Shown here: piece after piece, positions 1 through 8,000 of the stretch
How the letters are laid out: each line of letters begins with the position of its first letter
Position numbering within the stretch: the first letter of the stretch is position 1
Assembly (NCBI RefSeq): GCF_000336815.1
Contig: NZ_AOLG01000013.1
Span: 74,461-138,460 of the forward strand
Source of the DNA: Haloferax prahovense DSM 18310
Lineage (GTDB): Archaea > Halobacteriota > Halobacteria > Halobacteriales > Haloferacaceae
Direction: 5' to 3'
DNA: 64,000 nt
Made by a program: the position numbers and the translations under genes
Notes under the pieces: model-generated
Database searches by the model: none
What the model was told of the DNA's origin: nothing
The model's input: only the letters and a program-made list of their open reading frames with translations

Positions 1-461
1 CGGACGGCCCGCTCGACGGCTTCCTCGCGGGAAGCGTGCATCGAGTCGGCCAACTGGACGTCGCTGGTGCTCACGAACGTGTGCACCATGTCCACGCCGG
101 AATCCAGCGCGGCTTCGATATCCTTGTCGACGACGCGGGCCAACCCGCACGTCGTCGCGTCCGTCGAAGCAGCGATATCTGCGACTGCTTCGAACTCCGC
201 TTCCGAGTTCACCGGGAACCCGGCCTCGATGACGTGGGTACCCATGTCGTCGAGGGTTTCGGCGATGTCGCGCTTTTCCTCGTAACTGAACGAGGTTCGC
301 GGTGACTGTTCGCCGTCGCGGAGTGTCGTGTCGAAGATTCGTACGTCTTCGATTTCAGATTGTTGGGCTAATGTGCCCTGGAAGAACTCGACCCGCCGGG
401 GAACCCGACGAATCCTCCGTGTCGTTGTGAGACATCGTGTCAGTGACGTGCCCGAACTCAT
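1..461 (-). CDS. leuA: 2-isopropylmalate synthase / citramalate synthase family, 3'-truncated by window edge
   Basis: This is the N-terminal part of an alpha-isopropylmalate synthase family enzyme, which condenses acetyl-CoA with a 2-oxo acid in leucine (or isoleucine) biosynthesis. The family signature FDTTLRDGEQSPRTSFS and the following EKRDIAETLDDMGTHVIEAG are plain. The gene runs off the left edge, so about 150 residues are visible. The uninterrupted frame starts at an ATG at 461, but its first ~23 residues are Arg/Thr-rich and look like out-of-frame translation. An ATG at 435, correctly spaced from a TATA-like TTTAAATA at 462-469, opens an acidic halophilic N-terminus (MSHNDTEDSSGSPAG) that enters the enzyme frame only if one G is removed from the run at 392-394. 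The start is therefore uncertain. Whether the product is LeuA or CimA cannot be decided from this fragment. Confidence 0.85.
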   Translation of the reverse strand, partial: MSSGTSLTRCLTTTRRIRRVPRRVEFFQGTLAQQSEIEDVRIFDTTLRDGEQSPRTSFSYEEKRDIAETLDDMGTHVIEAGFPVNSEAEFEAVADIAASTDATTCGLARVVDKDIEAALDSGVDMVHTFVSTSDVQLADSMHASREEAVERAV

Positions 462-800
462 ATTTAAACGTTTCTCCCCGACAGTATCACGAACGTTCAG
501 CGGGTGTTGCGTGACAACCACTCTCGGGGCTAATCGCTGTACCTAAACGTCCTTATATGATATCATGACATATGTTGACTTGATATGTCTGCTCGTCGTT
601 CGATAGCTTCTGAGTAATAATATAACTAAATAGAGTTTAGAAACAAAATTTAGCACCCGGTGCGCGCACTCTCGACTGGACAAACGTGGAGCAAACTGCG
701 ACTGTCGTGTGAAACGTGATACCAATGTGCGTGTTTGTGCCGTCGAGGCCGTTCACTGCTCGACCGAACCCTTTTCTCGTCGCTCGACAACCGAGCGGGT
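462..800. other. AT-rich intergenic region upstream of leuA
   Basis: No convincing gene is seen. The segment from about 540 to 650 is markedly AT-rich against the GC-rich surroundings. It contains a perfect 10-bp palindrome ATGATATCAT at 557-566 and, on the minus strand, TATA-like sequences near 552-560 and 462-469 that could drive leuA. The gene at 801 probably uses a weak T-rich box near 770-776. Confidence 0.5.
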
Positions 801-1088
801 ATGGGCGATTTCAATCTCAACTTGCAGACGGCCGAAGAACACCTCGACGAGGACGACGCCGAGGGTGACGTGGTCCTCGGCGTCCTCGACGGGTCGACCC
901 CGTCCGAGGAGTGGGTCCAGTCCGTCGCCCGCGGAAACGTCCTCTTTCTCGCCATCGAGGGCGACCTCAACAAGCTCGCGTCGGGCTTCGCACGCGACAT
1001 CAAGGATATGGGCGGCCAGCTGATGCACTTCCGGAAGTTCCTCGTCGTCTCCCCGCCGGGCGTGGACATCAACACGGACGACCTCTGA
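801..1088 (+). CDS. Small conserved haloarchaeal protein, DUF5779-like
   Basis: A 95-residue soluble acidic protein starting MGDFNLNLQTAEEHLDEDD. It has a repeated hydrophobic/acidic pattern (VVLGVLDG, NVLFLAIEGD, FRKFLVVSPPG) suggesting a small alpha/beta fold, and no membrane segment. I recognise it as resembling the haloarchaeal DUF5779 family, whose function is unknown. The start at 801 was chosen because the reading frame upstream gives Arg-rich, non-halophilic sequence, and because a T-rich stretch (CCCTTTTCTC) sits about 27 nt upstream, consistent with a leaderless transcript. Confidence 0.7.
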   Translation: MGDFNLNLQTAEEHLDEDDAEGDVVLGVLDGSTPSEEWVQSVARGNVLFLAIEGDLNKLASGFARDIKDMGGQLMHFRKFLVVSPPGVDINTDDL

Positions 1089-1203
1089 CCGGGCGGCCCG
1101 CTTCGCGGTCTCCGCGGTCCCGACGAACGGAACGAACCGACCAGAACCGGGCGCATCGGCCGCGGGGAGAGTTCTTATGCGCCGCGCGCCCCACGATACT
1201 GGC

Positions 1204-1890
1204 ATGCCGATGAAAGGTCGCGGTACCTCCGACCTCCGCGAAATCGACCGATGGGACCACGGCGTCGGATGGCTCGCGTACCCCGACGAGACGATGCAGC
1301 GGGCCAGTCACGCCGTCGAAGTCGACGGCGACGTGTGGCTGTTCGACCCCGTCGATGCCCCCGGCGTCGACGACCTGTTCGCCGAATTCGGCGACGTGGC
1401 CGGCGTCGTGGTCGGACTCGACCGACACAAACGCGACTCGGCGGCCATCGCCAACCGCCACGAAGTACCGGTCTACGTCGCCTCGTGGATGACCGGCGTC
1501 GCCGACGAACTCGACGCGACCGTCGAACGCTTCGGGGCCGACCTCGCCGACTCCGGCTTCGAGGCGTTCCGTCTCGTCGACCGCTCCGTCCCGCCGTGGC
1601 AGGAGGTCGGCTTCTATCACGACGGGTACGACCTGCTCGTCGTCCCCGAATCGGTCGGCACGGTCGGCTACTTCTGCGCCCGCGGCGAGCACCTCGGCGT
1701 CCACCCGATGCTCCGGCCGTTCCCACCGCGGCGCGTGCTCTCCCGGTACGACCCCGAGCGGCTACTCGTCGGCCACGGCGCGGGCGTACCCGTGAACGCG
1801 GGCGACGAACTCCGGACCGCACTCGGCAACGCCCGACGAAACCTCCCGAGCGCCTACCTCCGGTCGCTCACCTCGATGCTCTCGAACTGA
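1204..1890 (+). CDS. Conserved haloarchaeal protein with degenerate metallo-hydrolase-like fold
   Basis: A 228-residue soluble protein. The N-terminal half (residues ~25-85) reads like a metallo-beta-lactamase scaffold (SHAVEVDGDVWLFDPVDAPGV, then VVVGLDRHKRDSAAIANRH, then VPVYV), and the C-terminal part has LLVGHGAGV. The HxHxDH zinc motif is missing, apart from DRHKRD at the equivalent place. I infer a degenerate hydrolase-like domain of unknown function. The start at 1204 (MPMKGRG) is preferred over an in-frame ATG at 1177 because the earlier nine residues look like leader sequence. It overlaps the next gene by one base (TGATG), so the two are probably translationally coupled. Confidence 0.65.
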   Translation: MPMKGRGTSDLREIDRWDHGVGWLAYPDETMQRASHAVEVDGDVWLFDPVDAPGVDDLFAEFGDVAGVVVGLDRHKRDSAAIANRHEVPVYVASWMTGVADELDATVERFGADLADSGFEAFRLVDRSVPPWQEVGFYHDGYDLLVVPESVGTVGYFCARGEHLGVHPMLRPFPPRRVLSRYDPERLLVGHGAGVPVNAGDELRTALGNARRNLPSAYLRSLTSMLSN

Positions 1891-2405
1891 TGTCAGACGA
1901 CACAACCGCCGTCGGCAACGAGACCACGCCCGGCACCGAGACTGAGTCTGACCGCGCGACCGATAGAGCGGTCGACGAGTCGGAGCGACAGCGAGTCCAC
2001 GTCACGCGAGGGCTCGTCGACGTGCTGCTCGATATGGCCGAGGAGGCCGAGCCGGCGTCCATGAACCTCGTTCTCGCACCGACGCCCGCCGGCGAATTCG
2101 ACGACGACCTCGGTCTCGACCCGGAGACGCCGGTTCTCACCCACTTCTACATGGCCGAGGCCGGCCAGTCCGTGAGCGCCGTCTTCGGGATGGACCTCGG
2201 GACGCCGGCCGGCCGCGGCCGCGCCCGCTTTCTCACCCACCCGCAGGGGCCGTTCGAACTCACGGAGCGCGACGACCTCGCGGCCGTGGTGCTCCTCGCC
2301 GTTCCCCCGTGGGAGGGGCGGACGCTGGCCGCCTTCGACCGCGCCGGGCGGAAGTTGAAACTCGTCGTGCTCGACGCCGAACCGCCGCGGGAAGAACTCG
2401 ACTGA
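1890..2405 (+). CDS. Conserved haloarchaeal protein with possible degenerate JAMM/MPN domain
   Basis: A 171-residue acidic protein. A low-complexity acidic/Thr-rich N-terminus (residues 1-33) precedes a domain beginning VHVTRGLVDVLLDMAEEAEP. That layout resembles the helix that opens JAB1/MPN (JAMM) domains. The segment LTHPQGPFELTERDD and the following LLAVPPW resemble a JAMM core (HxHPxG...SxxD, then a hydrophobic strand). Only one histidine is present and the catalytic Glu is not evident, so protease activity is unlikely. The start ATG overlaps the upstream stop (TGATG), which indicates a two-gene operon with the preceding protein. Confidence 0.6.
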   Translation: MSDDTTAVGNETTPGTETESDRATDRAVDESERQRVHVTRGLVDVLLDMAEEAEPASMNLVLAPTPAGEFDDDLGLDPETPVLTHFYMAEAGQSVSAVFGMDLGTPAGRGRARFLTHPQGPFELTERDDLAAVVLLAVPPWEGRTLAAFDRAGRKLKLVVLDAEPPREELD

Positions 2406-2468
2406 GCCGACCCCGTTCGGCCGGCCGGCGCTGCCGGCCCGCGGGTGGCGGCCGCTCGCCTCGGCCGA

Positions 2469-2681
2469 CTACCGCAGATAGCCGAGGTCGGTCAGCTGTT
2501 CCGCTATCTCCTGGAACTCCGACTCAGAGAGGTCGCCGCCGGAGCGCTCGTGTTGGATGACGATGCTGCGCAGGAGGAACCGGACGAGGTCGCTCGTACT
2601 CGAGAACGTGGTTCCTTCGAGCGTGTCGTCGACGCGAGCAGCCAACTCCTTCGGTATCGAGACCGTCGTGTACTCGGTCAT
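2469..2681 (-). CDS. Ribbon-helix-helix (CopG/Arc-type) DNA-binding protein
   Basis: A 70-residue protein starting MTEYTTVSIPKELAARVDD, the typical beta-strand plus helix of a ribbon-helix-helix domain. It continues with TSDLVRFLLRSIVIQHE as helix B and a short C-terminal tail SESEFQEIAEQLTDLGYLR. The family binds DNA as dimers through the paired N-terminal strands, usually as repressors. No toxin gene is adjacent, so a toxin-antitoxin role is not supported. The target is unknown. Confidence 0.8.
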   Translation of the reverse strand: MTEYTTVSIPKELAARVDDTLEGTTFSSTSDLVRFLLRSIVIQHERSGGDLSESEFQEIAEQLTDLGYLR

Positions 2682-2819
2682 GGCTCGAACGTGGCTCCGG
2701 GCGGGGTTAACCCCAACGGTGGGTCACGAACCAAACGCCCGTCGCGGTTTTTCGGCGCTCACCGGCGGTATCACCGAAGGTCGGGGGTTTTTCCATGCGG
2801 GACATCCTATACACGTTCG

Positions 2820-3146
2820 ATGGCCGCGAGACCGCCCCAAAACGATACGTCAGAGCCGGACTCAATCGAATTCGGTATTGCTGCGCTCGCCGCCGACGTC
2901 GACGCCGCAGACATCGACTACCCGGCAGACGCAAGAGAGATTGCGCGGGCGCTCGACGACGTCGCCGTGCCGATAGACGCCGCGGGCAACACGGTCGCGA
3001 TAAGCGACGCCCTCGCCGCCGCGCCGAAAGACCGGTTCGACTCCCGCCGCGACCTCTTGGAGACGCTCCACCCCGTGTTCGAGGAGTTCCGCGCCAAGGC
3101 GTCGAAGAGTCTGATGGGTCGGCTCCGTTCGCTCGTCCCGTTCTGA
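2820..3146 (+). CDS. DUF5789-like small conserved protein
   Basis: A 108-residue acidic protein. The core IDYPADAREIARALDDVAVPIDAAGNTVAISDALAA resembles the haloarchaeal DUF5789 family, in which a 'YP...EI' helix is followed by a short strand pair; the function is unknown. The start is the ATG at 2820 (MAARPPQND). Longer upstream extension in this frame is Arg/Gly-rich and unlikely. It converges with aglJ, separated by 58 nt. Confidence 0.65.
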   Translation: MAARPPQNDTSEPDSIEFGIAALAADVDAADIDYPADAREIARALDDVAVPIDAAGNTVAISDALAAAPKDRFDSRRDLLETLHPVFEEFRAKASKSLMGRLRSLVPF

Positions 3147-3204
3147 AGGCGGTCTCGGTCGATTCACCCGGTTCCGACGGCCCGGCGCGAGCCGACGCCG
3201 ACGC

Positions 3205-4113
3205 TCACTCCAGTTCTTCGATTCGTTTCATCTGCTCGCGGTGTAACGAGAGGATGAGGTCCGAGAGCACGCCGAACATCAGTAGTTGCACGCCGAAGAG
3301 GATGCCCGCCGCGGAGACGACGGCGATGACCTCGTGGGAGATAGCGCGGACGAACCACTCGTAGGCGACGTAGCCGGCGAGGCCGACCCCGGTCGCGGTC
3401 GACGTGAGCCCGACGCTCCCGAAGTAGAAAAGCGGGTTGTTGGTCTTGGCGCGGCGGTACAGTTCGAGGAAGATGATACCGCCGTCGCGGACCGGGTTGA
3501 GGTTCGTGTCCGACCCGTTCGGTCGAGGGTAGTACGTCGTGGGGACGACCGTCGTCTCGATGCCGCGTTTCGCACACTCGACGGCCATCTCCGTCTCGAT
3601 GCCGAAGCCGTCGGAGGTGAGGGTCATGTCGAGGAACGACTCGCGGGTGAACGCGCGGTAGCCGCTGAGGATGTCGCGGAAGTCCTGCCCGTGGATGAAC
3701 GCGAACGCCCGGTTGATGATGCGGTTTCCGACCTTGTTCAGCCGCGTCATCGCGCCCGGCCGCATGTCGGCGAAGCGGTCGCCGATGACGTGTTCGTACC
3801 CCTCGGTGAGCGGGTCGAGCATCTTCGTCGCGTCGCCCGCCTCGTAGGTTCCGTCGCCGTCGAGCATCAGGACGTACGTCGCTTCGACGTGCTCTTCGAC
3901 CGCCTCCCTGACCGCCTGTCCCTTCCCGCTCCCGCGCTGTACGACGACGTGCGCGCCGGCCTCCTCGGCGAGTTCCCGCGTCCCGTCTGTGGAGTCGCCG
4001 TCGATGACGAGGACGTTGTGGAACCCCTCGTCTCGGTAGCTGGCGACGACCTCGGCGATAGTCTCCGCCTCGTTGTAGGTTGGGACGAGGACGCAAACGT
4101 CCGCGTAGTCCAT
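3205..4113 (-). CDS. aglJ: Dolichyl-phosphate hexosyltransferase AglJ
   Basis: A 302-residue GT-A (GT2) enzyme expected to add the first hexose to dolichyl phosphate at the start of archaeal N-glycan assembly, at the cytoplasmic face of the membrane. Visible features: LVPTYNEAETIAEVV at the N-terminus, VIDGDSTDGT, the DxD-type metal site in VLMLDGDGTYEAGD, and IGDRF/GYRAF acceptor-loop motifs typical of dolichyl-phosphate glucose/mannose synthases. Two C-terminal membrane segments follow (residues ~225-290). The start at 4113 (MDYADVC) is favoured over an upstream in-frame start at 4185 because a TATAAAA box (4136-4142, minus strand) lies about 26 nt upstream. In Haloferax volcanii aglJ is a fixed end of the variable glycosylation cluster ending with aglB; that holds here as well. 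Confidence 0.9.
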   Translation of the reverse strand: MDYADVCVLVPTYNEAETIAEVVASYRDEGFHNVLVIDGDSTDGTRELAEEAGAHVVVQRGSGKGQAVREAVEEHVEATYVLMLDGDGTYEAGDATKMLDPLTEGYEHVIGDRFADMRPGAMTRLNKVGNRIINRAFAFIHGQDFRDILSGYRAFTRESFLDMTLTSDGFGIETEMAVECAKRGIETTVVPTTYYPRPNGSDTNLNPVRDGGIIFLELYRRAKTNNPLFYFGSVGLTSTATGVGLAGYVAYEWFVRAISHEVIAVVSAAGILFGVQLLMFGVLSDLILSLHREQMKRIEELE

Positions 4114-4135
4114 CAGCGGGACATCCAGCGGACAG

Positions 4136-4142
4136 TATAAAA
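4136..4142 (-). promoter_or_regulatory. TATA box of aglJ
   Basis: On the minus strand this reads TTTTATA, centred about 26 nt before the aglJ ATG at 4113. It places transcription initiation at or next to the start codon, as expected for a leaderless haloarchaeal mRNA. Confidence 0.6.
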
Positions 4143-4194
4143 GGACTTCTGGATGTGTCCCCGCGAATCCGCGGGGCGAGAGCAACCTACAGCA

Positions 4195-4202
4195 CTTTTA
4201 TT
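4195..4202 (+). promoter_or_regulatory. TATA box of the GT2 gene at 4225
   Basis: CTTTTATT centred about 26 nt upstream of the ATG at 4225 is consistent with a leaderless transcript. It supports the internal start over an in-frame ATG at 4153. It is divergent from the aglJ promoter, with about 55 nt between the two boxes. Confidence 0.55.
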
Positions 4203-4224
4203 CTTGGTGGGAAAACCACATTCC

Positions 4225-5379
4225 ATGCGCGCACGCCTCCGTCGCCTCCTCGTCGCGACGTTCGGACTCCTCTCTCTGACGGGGGTCCCCTACCTCGTCT
4301 ACCTCGCGTTGCTCCGGGTCGTCGACACCTCGGGGTCGCCCGCCCGGAAGTCCCCGGACGAACCGACCGTGAGCATCGTCCTCCCGACCTACAACGAGGC
4401 GAGCATCATCGAGGCGAAGCTCGAAGACATCCTCGCGCTCGACTACCCGATGGAGAAAGTCGAGGTGGTCGTCGCGGACGCGAGCGACGACGACACGCCC
4501 GCGGTCGTCCGCGACTTCTTCGCTGGACGCGACGCACCCGAACTGACGCTCCTCCACGACGACGAGCGCCGGGGAGTCGCACCCGCCCTCAACGAGGCGT
4601 TCGCGGCGGCGAGCAACGAACTGGTCTTCCGAACCGACGCCGACTCGAAGCTCGCACCGGACGTGCTCCGGCAGGCGGCGGGGAACCTCTCGGACCCGAC
4701 CATCGGCGCGGTGACGGGCCAACAGTCCGAAGTCCTCGGCGACAGCGAGGTCGAATCGGACTACCGCGGTATCCTCACGAAGATTCAGGGCCTCGAATCC
4801 CACCTCGACTCGACGTTCATCTTCCACGGCCCCTGCTTCGCGTTCCGCGCCGAGGACTTCGTCCCCATCGCCCCCGACTCCCTCGCCGATGACACCGAAC
4901 TCGCGCTTCGCATCCGCCGGGCCGGTAAGCGCGTCGTGATGGACCCCGCGATGGCGTTCACCGAGTCCGGCGTCTCTAAGTTCTCGAAGCGCCGACAGCG
5001 CAAGGACCGCCGGGCGATGGGCCTGCTCAAACTCCTCGTCCAGAACCGAGACATGCTCGGCCGCTACGGGTTCTACGGGACCGTCGTCCTCCCGTTCAAC
5101 TGGTGGTTCATGGTCGTCTCGCCGTGGCTGCTCGCGGCGACCGTCGTGCTGGCGACCGCTGCCGGCGTCCTCCTCGCGGGGCCGCTCGGCCTCGCCGTGC
5201 CGGGTGCCGTCGCCGCCTTCGCGTGGGCCGGCCAGTCCGAACGCCTCGGTCCGCTCCAGCCACTGTACGCCGTCTTCGACTCGCAGGTGTCGCTGCTCGT
5301 CGCCGCGGTCGAACTCCTCCGCGACGAGGGCGACGGCACGTGGGAACTCGACCGCGAGTCGAGGGAGTACTTCGAATGA
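4225..5379 (+). CDS. Membrane-associated family 2 glycosyltransferase
   Basis: A 384-residue GT2 enzyme. An N-terminal hydrophobic segment (residues ~8-30) is followed by the GT-A domain: VSIVLPTYNEASIIEAKLEDIL, VVVADASDDDTP, the DxD site FRTDADSKLAPD, and an HGPCFAFRAED / DDTELALRIRRAGKRV acceptor and [QR]xxRW-like region (KFSKRRQRKDRR). Two C-terminal hydrophobic segments lie at ~290-340. This is the architecture of processive or membrane-anchored polymerising glycosyltransferases that use lipid-linked or nucleotide sugars. The next gene starts inside its stop (ATGA), so the two form an operon. It probably adds a sugar to the dolichol-linked glycan of this locus; donor and acceptor are unknown. 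Confidence 0.8.
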   Translation: MRARLRRLLVATFGLLSLTGVPYLVYLALLRVVDTSGSPARKSPDEPTVSIVLPTYNEASIIEAKLEDILALDYPMEKVEVVVADASDDDTPAVVRDFFAGRDAPELTLLHDDERRGVAPALNEAFAAASNELVFRTDADSKLAPDVLRQAAGNLSDPTIGAVTGQQSEVLGDSEVESDYRGILTKIQGLESHLDSTFIFHGPCFAFRAEDFVPIAPDSLADDTELALRIRRAGKRVVMDPAMAFTESGVSKFSKRRQRKDRRAMGLLKLLVQNRDMLGRYGFYGTVVLPFNWWFMVVSPWLLAATVVLATAAGVLLAGPLGLAVPGAVAAFAWAGQSERLGPLQPLYAVFDSQVSLLVAAVELLRDEGDGTWELDRESREYFE

Positions 5380-6446
5380 ACGTCCTCTACGTCACGACGC
5401 GGTATCCTCCGCACACCGGCGGCGTCGAGGCACACGTCGCCGAGCTCGCGACCCGGCTCGCAGCGGCGGGACACGACGTGACGGTCCTGACCGCCGACGC
5501 CGAGGGACTCACCCGCTCGGCGGAGTACCGAGACGGCGTCCGGGTGATTCGACACCCCGGCGTCGCCCCCGGCGGCGCGTTCCACGTCGCCCCGGAGATA
5601 CTGGCGACCGTGCGCCGCCTCGCCCGCGGTGCCGACCTCGTCCACGCCCACAACTACCACTCGCTTCCGCTCCTGTTCGCGGCGCTCGGCGTCGCTGAGA
5701 CCCCCTTCGTCGCCACGCCGCACTACCACGGCGGGAGCGCCTCCGACCTGCGGGACAAACTGCTGTCCGTCTACCGAGCCCCGGGCGGGTGGGCGCTCCG
5801 CCGCGCCGACGCCCGCATCGCCGTGAGCGACTGGGAGCGCCGCCGACTCGCAGACGATTTCGGGGTCGAGGCGACGGTGATTCCGAACGGTCTCGACGTG
5901 GCGCGGTTCGCCGAGGCGTCGCCCGACCCCGAGTGGGCGGACCGAACCTACCTCCTCTCAGTCGGCCGGTTAGAGGAGTACAAAGGCGTTCAGCACGTGA
6001 TTCGAGCCCTCCCCAACCTCGGCTGTGACCTCGTGGTCGCCGGCTCCGGCGACTACGGCCCGGAGCTGAAGCGACTCGCCCGCGAGGTCGGCGTCGAAGA
6101 CCGCGTTCACTTCCTCGGCTTCGTCGCCGACGAGGATCTACCGGGGCTGTACGCCGGCGCGGCGGCCTTTGTGACGATGTCCGAGTTCGAGGCCTACGGG
6201 ATGACCGTCGCCGAGGCGCTCGCCTCGGGAACGCCGTGCGTCGTCCGCAACGCGGGGGCGCTCGTCGACTGGGCGGACCGCGACGACTGCGTCGGCGTCG
6301 ACCCCGCGGCTCTCGTTTCGGGCATCGAGCGCGCGGTCGACCTCGACGCGCCGGCGGAACCGCTTCCGGCGTGGGAGTCCGTGGTCGAGCGGACGACCGC
6401 GGTCTACGACACGGTCTGTCGGGGCGGCTGGAACGCGGCGCACTGA
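5376..6446 (+). CDS. Family 4 (GT-B) glycosyltransferase
   Basis: A 356-residue GT-B fold enzyme. It shows the N-terminal glycine loop YVTTRYPPHTGGVEAHV, the nucleotide-binding half beginning YLLSVGRLEEYKGVQHVI, and the conserved E-x7-E motif SEFEAYGMTVAEALASGTP. These place it in GT4, retaining enzymes using nucleotide-activated sugars in the cytoplasm. There is no signal peptide. The ATG overlaps the preceding GT2 stop codon by four bases, so it is co-translated with it. It presumably extends the same lipid-linked glycan. Confidence 0.85.
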   Translation: MNVLYVTTRYPPHTGGVEAHVAELATRLAAAGHDVTVLTADAEGLTRSAEYRDGVRVIRHPGVAPGGAFHVAPEILATVRRLARGADLVHAHNYHSLPLLFAALGVAETPFVATPHYHGGSASDLRDKLLSVYRAPGGWALRRADARIAVSDWERRRLADDFGVEATVIPNGLDVARFAEASPDPEWADRTYLLSVGRLEEYKGVQHVIRALPNLGCDLVVAGSGDYGPELKRLAREVGVEDRVHFLGFVADEDLPGLYAGAAAFVTMSEFEAYGMTVAEALASGTPCVVRNAGALVDWADRDDCVGVDPAALVSGIERAVDLDAPAEPLPAWESVVERTTAVYDTVCRGGWNAAH

Positions 6447-6451
6447 GAACC

Positions 6452-6469
6452 GGGTCGGGTCGGGTCGGG
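6452..6469 (+). other. Short-loop G-quadruplex motif between convergent genes
   Basis: Four GGG tracts separated by three identical TC loops, i.e. (GGGTC)3GGG. It starts five bases after the glycosyltransferase stop codon, in the 63-nt gap between two convergent genes. It satisfies the minimal G-quadruplex pattern with 2-nt loops. Confidence 0.6.
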
Positions 6470-6509
6470 CTGAGTCGATGCGGCGGCCCTCGACGCCGGC
6501 GTCGCTCGC

Positions 6510-7952
6510 TTACTCGCCCGAGAGCCCGGGGACCGTGTTTCTGACCGTCTCGCGGAAGTGGCTGCTCAGTCCGAGGAGCGCCGTGAAGTATGCGACGGCA
6601 CCGAACCCGACGACGAGCAGCAGCGAGACCCATCCGGTAATCGAGACGGCGTATTCGAGGACCGACCAGACGAGGGCAAACATGACCGCGCCGGCGACTG
6701 TCTGTTCGAGCATCGGACGCGTGAACACGACGCCGCCGAACTCGCGGTGGGCGACGTACTGGAAGACGGCGTGTCGAACGACCTCCGCGGCGACCGTGCT
6801 GGCGACGACGCCGACGAGCCCGTAGACGCTCCCGAGCGCGACCGCGGCCGGGAGGTGCAGGAGGACGATGAAGCTGTTCACCCGGAAGACGAGCTCCGGG
6901 CGGTCGGTGCCCTGTAGGACGGCCTCGAAGGGGTGGCGGTAGGCATTGCCGATCTGGAACAGGGTCATTCCGACGACCACGAGTACCGGCGTGTTGGCGA
7001 AGTCGCTACCGAACAGCGTCGTCACCAACTCCTTCGGCATCGCGGCCGCGCCGAAGAAGACCGGAATCGCGATGAGCCCCGCGTAGGAGATGGAGTTTAT
7101 CAGGTCGAACCGCACGTCGCCGCCGACGGAGTCGACGCCGCTCGACTTGACGTTCAGCACGTTTCCGATGGTCGTCGCGAACATCGCCCCGGGCTGGGCG
7201 AGCTGAATCGAGACCGAGTAGTACGCGACCGAGGCCGGGCCGACGAACGCCTGGATGATGAGCACGTCGGCGCTAGAGTAGAAATTCGACAGCATCGAGG
7301 TCGGAACGCTCCACCGGGCGAAGTCGTAGATTCGCTCTGCGACCCGTTTCGTCGGGCGCGCGGGGAGGACGCGCGAGAGGACCGCGGCGAGGACGGCCGT
7401 TCCGACCGTCGCGATGGCCAGACCGAGAACGAGCCCGAACGCCTCGAAGCCGAGCCAGTAAAAGAGCAGCTGGAGCGCGATGGTCAGGAGGCTCCGGATG
7501 CCGTCGACCCACGAGGAGACCGCCGGGTGACCCGTGCCGGCGTAGAGCTTGTTCGCGATGTTGAACAGTCCGAGCGACACCACCACGAGCACCACGCCGA
7601 CGGCCAGTTCGCGGGTTCCGAAGTAGTCGACTGCGTAGGGTTCGAGGAGTACGTACGCGCCGGCGACGACGAGCGAGAACGCGAGGTGCGCGAGGAGCGC
7701 CGTCCCGAAAAAGGAGCCGGGCTCGACGCCGACCTCGCTCACCCGCTTTTTCACCGCCGCACCGATACCGCTCGGAACCTGCGTGAGGACGAATGCGGCG
7801 GCGAGGACGGTCCGGTACGTTCCCCAGCCGACGTCGCCGAGGAGGTTCGCAAAGATGACGACGCCGGCGAAACCGGTACCGGCGGTGAGGACCTTCGAAA
7901 ACAGGGAAAGGAACGCCTCGCGGCCGATGGAGAGGCTGTCTGTCTTTTTCAT
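6510..7952 (-). CDS. Polysaccharide/oligosaccharide flippase (Wzx/MATE-type, AglR-like)
   Basis: A 480-residue integral membrane protein with about 12-14 hydrophobic segments spread over its length. It begins SIGREAFLSLFSKVLTAGTGFAGVVIFANLLGD, typical of RfbX/Wzx transporters of the MOP superfamily (Polysacc_synt). The family moves lipid-linked oligosaccharides across the membrane. In Haloferax, AglR plays a comparable role in the dolichol-linked pathway. Within this aglJ-aglB locus it is the obvious candidate for flipping the dolichyl-phosphate-linked glycan outwards before AglB transfer. The ATG at 7952 gives a clean start (MKKTDSLS). It is followed on the same strand by other locus genes further upstream, with a 48-nt gap to the sulfatase-like gene. 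Confidence 0.85.
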   Translation of the reverse strand: MKKTDSLSIGREAFLSLFSKVLTAGTGFAGVVIFANLLGDVGWGTYRTVLAAAFVLTQVPSGIGAAVKKRVSEVGVEPGSFFGTALLAHLAFSLVVAGAYVLLEPYAVDYFGTRELAVGVVLVVVSLGLFNIANKLYAGTGHPAVSSWVDGIRSLLTIALQLLFYWLGFEAFGLVLGLAIATVGTAVLAAVLSRVLPARPTKRVAERIYDFARWSVPTSMLSNFYSSADVLIIQAFVGPASVAYYSVSIQLAQPGAMFATTIGNVLNVKSSGVDSVGGDVRFDLINSISYAGLIAIPVFFGAAAMPKELVTTLFGSDFANTPVLVVVGMTLFQIGNAYRHPFEAVLQGTDRPELVFRVNSFIVLLHLPAAVALGSVYGLVGVVASTVAAEVVRHAVFQYVAHREFGGVVFTRPMLEQTVAGAVMFALVWSVLEYAVSITGWVSLLLVVGFGAVAYFTALLGLSSHFRETVRNTVPGLSGE

Positions 7953-8000
7953 GGGAGGCTGAACGACCGGCGTGCGAGGGAGTAGTCAGTCACGGCTGGG

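Noticed and set aside
2469..2681. Antitoxin of a toxin-antitoxin pair
   Set aside because: The ribbon-helix-helix protein has no adjacent small toxin gene in either direction.
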